From Escarpia spicata (taxonomy: Eukaryota; Annelida; Polychaeta; Sabellida; Siboglinidae): a stretch of 64,000 nt of DNA. The notes beneath the pieces are model-generated. The model made no database searches. It was not told where the DNA came from and saw only the letters and a program-made list of their open reading frames with translations. The position numbers and the translations under genes are program-made. Each line of letters opens with the position of its first letter. Within the stretch, counting starts at the first letter, position 1. Positions 59,201 through 64,000 of the stretch are shown in pieces. The stretch is taken from the NCBI GenBank assembly GCA_963995525.1, contig OZ023217.1, positions 7,874,838 to 7,938,837 of the forward strand, given 5' to 3'.

Positions 59201-59930
59201 ATAGTATGACTGATAATTATGTATCGCCATATAGTAAATTATTGTTTATTTACTGATGGATCATTCCACATCAATTCACCAGATTTCAGAAACTAAAAAT
59301 ATTTTATATATTCTACACAGATGTTTTTAGTTACAAAGTTTCAATTCTAATTTCGCAAACTGTCCCAGGTTACATGTGCAAAGTTATGACCATGGTATGT
59401 TCCATCAATGATTGATGTCTACATGGAAATGTTATTTATGTTTCAAAATTTCAATGTTGTTGATAATTATGTGTCAGAATCTGTTAGGAATAGACACTGA
59501 AATATGTGTATTTTGACCGAAATATCTGGTATCATTTATTTAAGAGATCTGAAGAAATGGCGTCTGGACAATCCAGTGATTTGGTGTGGAATGTTCCCGA
59601 TTCTGAGTTGTGTTGGCTTGCACAGGTTCATACAAATGTAGAGCGGGCTGGGTGACAGATGATAAGCCGCGCCTCGTCTTCAAGAATGTAGTTGCCCGAC
59701 AGAGGAGCAAGAAGGTACAAAATTAACAGTTCTTCGCACATAAAATGTAAGACCTACTATATTTGGTGGAAAGTTTTGGAATTCACAAAATAGTAGACCA
59801 TGCAGATATCGATTTAAACATAATTATATTTTTTAATATGCTCTACATTATGTAAACCAATGTATCCCTGATGCAAATATCTAAATAATCATTAACATCT
59901 CCATATCATTGGCATTTGCATGTATTTATG

Positions 59931-59968
<38 letters not shown>

Positions 59969-62900
59969 TTCTGGTTTGTGACAATCATTACTATTATCAG
60001 TTTTTATCATGTATATAAGGTTTTGACTTCAATTAAGTATCATAAATAATAATTTCTGAAGAGTTCCGAGGTAAATATCTTATCAGTTTATAACATCTCA
60101 ATATGTATTTTAATTTTTTTATTACACACAGTACCTTTTCATATTTATTAGGTGAACGACTTGTCTTGTTTCTGCTAAATTTTTGGAGAAATAAATTGAT
60201 TGATGTTTTCCTGAAAGGATGCTGACGTCCTCATTGGCAATGACATCAGGAACCTGGAGGTTGTCAGGTGGCAACTGAAGACTCAGTTTGACCGAGGCAT
60301 TGTCACCCAGTACGACATACAGGTGACTGGATGGTGACATGGGTGTCAGTGATGTCCTGTACATACCATAATGACATCATGTATTCAGACCCTAAAATCT
60401 AAAAAAATAATTATTTTATGTACCTTATGTTTTTGTACACGTATTACTTTTACGTGTTCAGGTAATACAGCACACAGTGGCCGCATGGTTTTAGACACCA
60501 AAAATATTATTTTGTGCTGTATGGTTTTGGGCAACTTAGAGTTGAATTATTTTTAGGTGTCTGAATGCATTCATTCATGTCATTTATTGGCGGAACTATT
60601 GTGGCTTTGGAGGCAGTTGGTTGTAAATGATAAATCCATAAAATGATGCTGCTGTTGTTGAAAATTTTTGGTGGTCAATAAACAAATAAAATTTAAAACT
60701 TAAATTGAAAAAACATATTTACGAACATTGTTTTTTACAAGTAGCCCTGCTGATGCATTTTGTGAACTGTTTTTGCTGTTGATAGTTTAATGATAACTAT
60801 CGATAGTAAAATTTATTATCATCAATAGTGTGATATATATGTCCTATACAAACACCCTTAACACATGGGAAATAAAAATAAAAAATGGTTATGGATCCTT
60901 CTTGGAGTTGTAGATGAACCCATGACAGCTTGGCACCCATGATGCAAAGCTTCTAGGAGGAAAGGCTTAATATACATACACTAGTTTGACTCTACAGTAG
61001 TTGCATGTGTGATATTTTGCAGGAGCAAGTGTTTGACTACATATTCACCCACCTTGGGGTTGACACTGTGGGTTCTATTGATCACCCTGTCGTGATGACA
61101 GAACCTTTGTGCGAGCCTAACTACTGCAGACACCGTAAGTTTCTACGCCTTCTTTGAAGTCTAACTTTTACTTTTGCTTTTTTAGAGTAATCACAAATTC
61201 CGCAACATTTTCTATATAAAATATTGATGTTTAGGTTAATACGACCATATATACCTGTTCAATGGCGTTTTAATCGTGCACAGGCTAGCCCCAGCTTACC
61301 TTACAGGTGTATTCATACTAAACAAAAGTACGTGTCCATACATCAGCGCGCATTAGCCTGTAAGGGTGCGAAACTGTGGGACATTATCCCGGAACGTTAA
61401 AACAAATACAAACACTTTAAAACACAGTTTTTAACACTTCTCAGAAATGATGCCTGCAATTGTGAGCAATTTTCTATTGATATGCCAGTATTACTATTTA
61501 CATTTTAATGGTAAATTGTTTTAATTCATTGTAATTTTGTTTACTATTTTTGTTTTATTTCTTTATATATAGAGTAGGTAAATTGTTTAATAATTCTGTT
61601 TTTAATTACATTTTAGGTGTTAATTATGCATGTAATTAGTATTATTTTTATTGTATAGTTGTGAATTATATATTTATCAGAAGCTGTGTAAATTTGGATA
61701 TAGCAGTGTCTGTATGTTTTCTACCATACACTATATGGATGTTTGCCTTGTTTGGGTTAATATCTGTTTTTATTTGGATTTGCTTCAGTCGAAAATTGGT
61801 GATAAAGGAATGTATTTCTATGTGTTTATCACACAGTTATAAAATCTAATGACAAACATCATGTCTGACCTTGCTGAAGTTACTTTCTGTCTGTTCTACA
61901 GAGATGTCAGAGCTGCTGTTTGAGTGCTATCACGTTCCCAGTGTCATGTTTGGTGTTGATGCCTTGTTCAGTGTTCAACACAGTCAACCGAACAAAGGTG
62001 GGTGGGACAAACAGACTGTCATCAGACAATAATTATCTACAATATCTTCTCACATCACGCCAGTTCTGGTAGAACTGCATCGGTTGCCTGCATTGTGTTT
62101 AAAGTACTTGTGTTAATTTACAAGGCACTCCATGGCTTGGTACCAGAGTACCTTTCACGTCTGCTACATCCGCGGACACACAACCCTCATCTTTGGCAGC
62201 TGTACAACCATCTACAGCTGGGAGTTTCACCAGCATCGAAATCAATCGGCATGTGTGCATTTGGCACTACTGGTCCTGCCAAATGGAACAAACTCTCTCT
62301 GGGATGCTCTGCCTGTTGCATAAACTGAAAACGCATTTATTTAAACAGTCGAATAAGATGATTTATACATATATGCCAACAAACATTACCTTGGATCAGA
62401 CCTGGGGCCGAAGTACTCGGTACTCGAGTACATTTTTGAAGTATTCGTACGCATAAAACTTGTGGGTCATGGACTCGCCTTGGATGATTTTACATGACTT
62501 CTTAGTGATTTAAAAAGAATTATTTATTAACGTATTTATTTGATTAATTAATTTATTTTAATTGTTTTAAAATGATTTTTATTTTGTGAGCGCATTGATT
62601 AACAGTAAGTTAGATATCACGCGGAATATGAACTATTATTATTATTATTATAGTTAGAATGAACTACTCAGTTTGTAATTGTGTTATCAGGTGGCACATG
62701 CTTATTCTTGCTTGTAATTTCTCGATGAGCTAAGTTGATTAAAGATGCTATAAACAACCTGAGTACGTGTATGACATTACACATACATTTCGCTACCAAG
62801 TAATATACCACTGCTAAATTGTCCCTGTAAATAATCTACAGGTGTATAATCTAGCTAGCATATACATGTATATGTGTACAATATTATGTTCTCTATGCTA

Positions 62901-63517
62901 CCCATCCTAGATGCATTGCATCTCAGGCACAAAGCTTCACAGAAGGTGCCTTTAGTAAAATACCTACAATATTCATAAGATGATATAATTTCTCTTGTCA
63001 AATATTCTCGGTTTCTGCCGAGCTGTTAGTGTGAACAGTTGAAATATTGTGGATGTTTATATCACTGTCACTTAGATGGCACACTATAGTCACATAATGA
63101 CTGATGATCTGCGTTCACTGTCAATATATGTATCAAAACCCTGATAGCATTGTTTTATTTTTTTTTGTATTTTTTTTTTGCAAGTTTGTAAGCACCCTTT
63201 GCCCCCAGTGACCATCTGACTAATAGCAATACTAATGTTACATCCAGCAACTTACGAAAAGACAGCAGAAACTGACAGTCAGCACAAAACCATGTTGGTG
63301 ACTATTATATATTCACCCCCTAGCCTCCATGGACGCCCTCATTGTGTCGTGTGGCTACTACACGACCCACGTGCTGCCCATACTTGGCGGTCATCTTCAG
63401 GCTGACCGCAGTCGACGCATCAACATCGGTGGTCACCACATGGACAGCTTCATGCAACGGCTGCTTCAACTCAAGTATCCCAGTCACTTTGCCGCACTGA
63501 CACTGTCACGGGCTGAG
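53214..63517 (+). CDS. ACTR5: Actin-related protein 5 (INO80 complex), 5' part
   Basis: Seven exons join in phase: 53214-53226, 58599-58709, 59626-59714, 60218-60322, 61023-61134, 61902-61997 and 63324-63517. They give residues 1-240, and the gene runs off the right edge (the family protein is about 600 residues). ARP5 is a nuclear subunit of the INO80 chromatin remodeller. Evidence: ENVFRFRD near the N-terminus; the actin phosphate loop [14 protein letters not shown] (37-50); [19 protein letters not shown] and [19 protein letters not shown]; then [17 protein letters not shown] and [11 protein letters not shown], all diagnostic of ARP5. The first exon encodes only MADP plus one base. Its context (caaATGg), donor (gtaaga) and phase fit, but the 5.4-kb intron makes it the least certain part. 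The donor gtgtgt after 63517 is weak; reading through would give a stop at 63581-63583. Confidence 0.9.
54568..56456. mobile_element. DNA transposon nested in the hAT-like element
   Basis: It starts ttgcattccaaataagcata and ends cttatttggaatgcaa, a 16-bp inverted repeat flanked on both sides by TA. Removing it restores a continuous aagtacta-cattaaac sequence in the host element. TA targets suit Tc1/mariner-type elements, but the family is not recognised. Subterminal accctata/tatagggt motifs recur at both ends. Confidence 0.6.
56165..56385. repeat. 53-bp tandem repeat, four units
   Basis: The block ttataatttcatgaaatttc recurs at 56171, 56224, 56277 and 56330, each followed by a ccctatactattattcc block. 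It lies at the right end of the nested transposon. Confidence 0.88.
56515..56712 (+). mobile_element. LINE 3' untranslated end
   Basis: ggtggtcctcgacataagcc, ttgaaatccattgtaaata and the terminal aataaagttctattctattct fit a CR1/L2-type LINE 3' end with a short tandem tail. No coding part remains. Confidence 0.55.
56745..57735. mobile_element. Possible inverted-repeat element with TTTCTTCC ends
   Basis: Left: gcagtttcttccgaaggg and ttcttccgtcccggaagaag. Right: inverted cttccagacgtcccgtaaga and gtggaagaaaccaaaccctg. The ends match in inverted orientation only loosely. Probably an old non-autonomous DNA transposon. Confidence 0.4.
57736..58598. other. Last part of ACTR5 intron 1
   Basis: Contains a conserved-looking block ggacgacaagcaccctggca near 58335, possibly a SINE-type core, but without head or tail. 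Nothing else supported before the exon 2 acceptor. Confidence 0.35.
58838..58892 (-). mobile_element. Short SINE fragment in ACTR5 intron 2
   Basis: catggttcattccaatact and catcttctttgggaagcatt correspond to the inverted SINE central block seen at 30340-30390. Very worn. Confidence 0.45.
59936..59968. repeat. AT microsatellite in ACTR5 intron 3
   Basis: An alternating AT run of about 30 bases. Confidence 0.9.
61285..61470 (+). mobile_element. LINE polymerase C-terminal fragment in ACTR5 intron 5
   Basis: Translates to [18 protein letters not shown] followed by [10 protein letters not shown] and FKTQFLTLL, matching the R.....LWN.LP...FK..L end of jockey/CR1-like polymerases. One stop follows the PER. 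Confidence 0.65.
62040..62345 (+). mobile_element. LINE polymerase C-terminal fragment in ACTR5 intron 6
   Basis: [20 protein letters not shown], then [13 protein letters not shown] and KLKTHLF: the common C-terminal pattern of non-LTR polymerases. It is a different subfamily from 61285-61470, with a frameshift near the end. Confidence 0.75.
62399..62460 (+). mobile_element. Possible hAT terminus
   Basis: cagacctggggccgaagtac followed by ggtactcgagtacattttt and agtattcgtacg: palindromic GTACTCGAGTAC motifs behind a CAGACCTGGG end are seen in hAT MITEs. The partner end was not found. Confidence 0.35.
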
Positions 63518-63662
63518 GTGTGTCAACTCGTGTCATTTGCATCGGAAGTTTTTAGTGTCAATGTTCACCAAATTGCCAAGTAACAGTATTAAGAAAAAAT
63601 GTAACAAAAATTTTTAAATTGCATGTTTTAGCTGGAATCCTTACTGTGATTTACTTTCACCT

Positions 63663-63732
63663 TCAAAGTGTAAAGCACTTTGAGCAGTCCTGAGAACTGG
63701 ATACTGCGCTATATAAGAAATTACCTTTACCT
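63663..63732 (+). mobile_element. SINE 3' tail fragment
   Basis: gtgtaaagcactttgagcag, tcctgagaactggatactgc and gctatataagaaattacctt match the tail of the 30134-30462 SINE. 5'-truncated. Confidence 0.8.
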
Positions 63733-64000
63733 TTGTTTATTATTTTTCCCTAACCTGCTGTAATATAGCAGTCATTTACTGTATTTAGCACAGATTCTTG
63801 GTTAGTATTATTATACTTTAGGCACTGTATTTTCTTATATCAATAAAGTGATAGTTCTCTTTAAACGTATGAATGCCCGCATAAAGCAGTAAAGCACAAA
63901 ATCTGTTCTGAGTTTAATGTGTTCGTTGTTAATATGTAAAATTTTACATCTTCAGATAATAAACTTTAAGTAAACTTTAATAAGAAACTTTCACTTTAAG

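Noticed and set aside
63518..63583. ACTR5 ending at the stop at 63581-63583
   Set aside because: That would give a 262-residue protein lacking most of the actin fold; a gtgtgt donor after 63517 in the right phase and loss of ARP5 similarity beyond it favour splicing to an exon outside the window.

Overview
This is animal nuclear DNA: spliced genes with GT-AG introns, dispersed LINEs and tRNA-derived SINEs, cut-and-paste transposon relics and long microsatellites. It is AT-rich. The gene content (an SLC16-type transporter, a metazoan nucleoside hydrolase of a family absent from mammals, ACTR5) and the repeat types suggest a marine invertebrate, most likely a mollusc or other lophotrochozoan. 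That assignment is inference, because no marker gene fixes the phylum. I see nothing bacterial, viral or CRISPR-like.

Layout. (1) 1-10920 and 14562-25400 are two direct copies of one block of at least 11 kb. Each holds a nest of old DNA transposons, then a four-exon monocarboxylate-transporter-like (SLC16) gene on the + strand, then a pair of head-to-head SINEs. Copy A encodes an intact 506-residue protein. Copy B carries a 10-bp deletion in exon 3 that shifts the frame and removes about the last 100 residues. The spacer 10920-14561 is repeat debris. (2) 25866-35894 on the - strand is a complete six-exon inosine-uridine nucleoside hydrolase gene (317 aa by my splice model). Its introns hold a 600-bp CA/TG array, a 720-bp GTGA array, SINEs and LINE pieces. 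(3) 36280-52440 has no host gene. It holds a dead LINE, a 1.5-kb foldback element with a tRNA-like sequence in each arm, an almost identical tandem pair of 1709-bp units each with a 112-bp palindrome, and two degraded minus-strand LINEs lying head to tail. (4) 53214 to the right edge is the first 240 codons of ACTR5 (INO80-complex actin-related protein 5) in seven exons on the + strand. Its 5.4-kb first intron contains a transposon nested inside another transposon.

The genes do not form a pathway. The most informative features are evolutionary. Copies A and B are almost identical up to a point in intron 3 and clearly more diverged after it. The youngest-looking rearrangement is the 1709-bp tandem pair. 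All exon boundaries were read by eye from splice signals, reading-frame phase and protein-family motifs; no alignment or transcript data were available.
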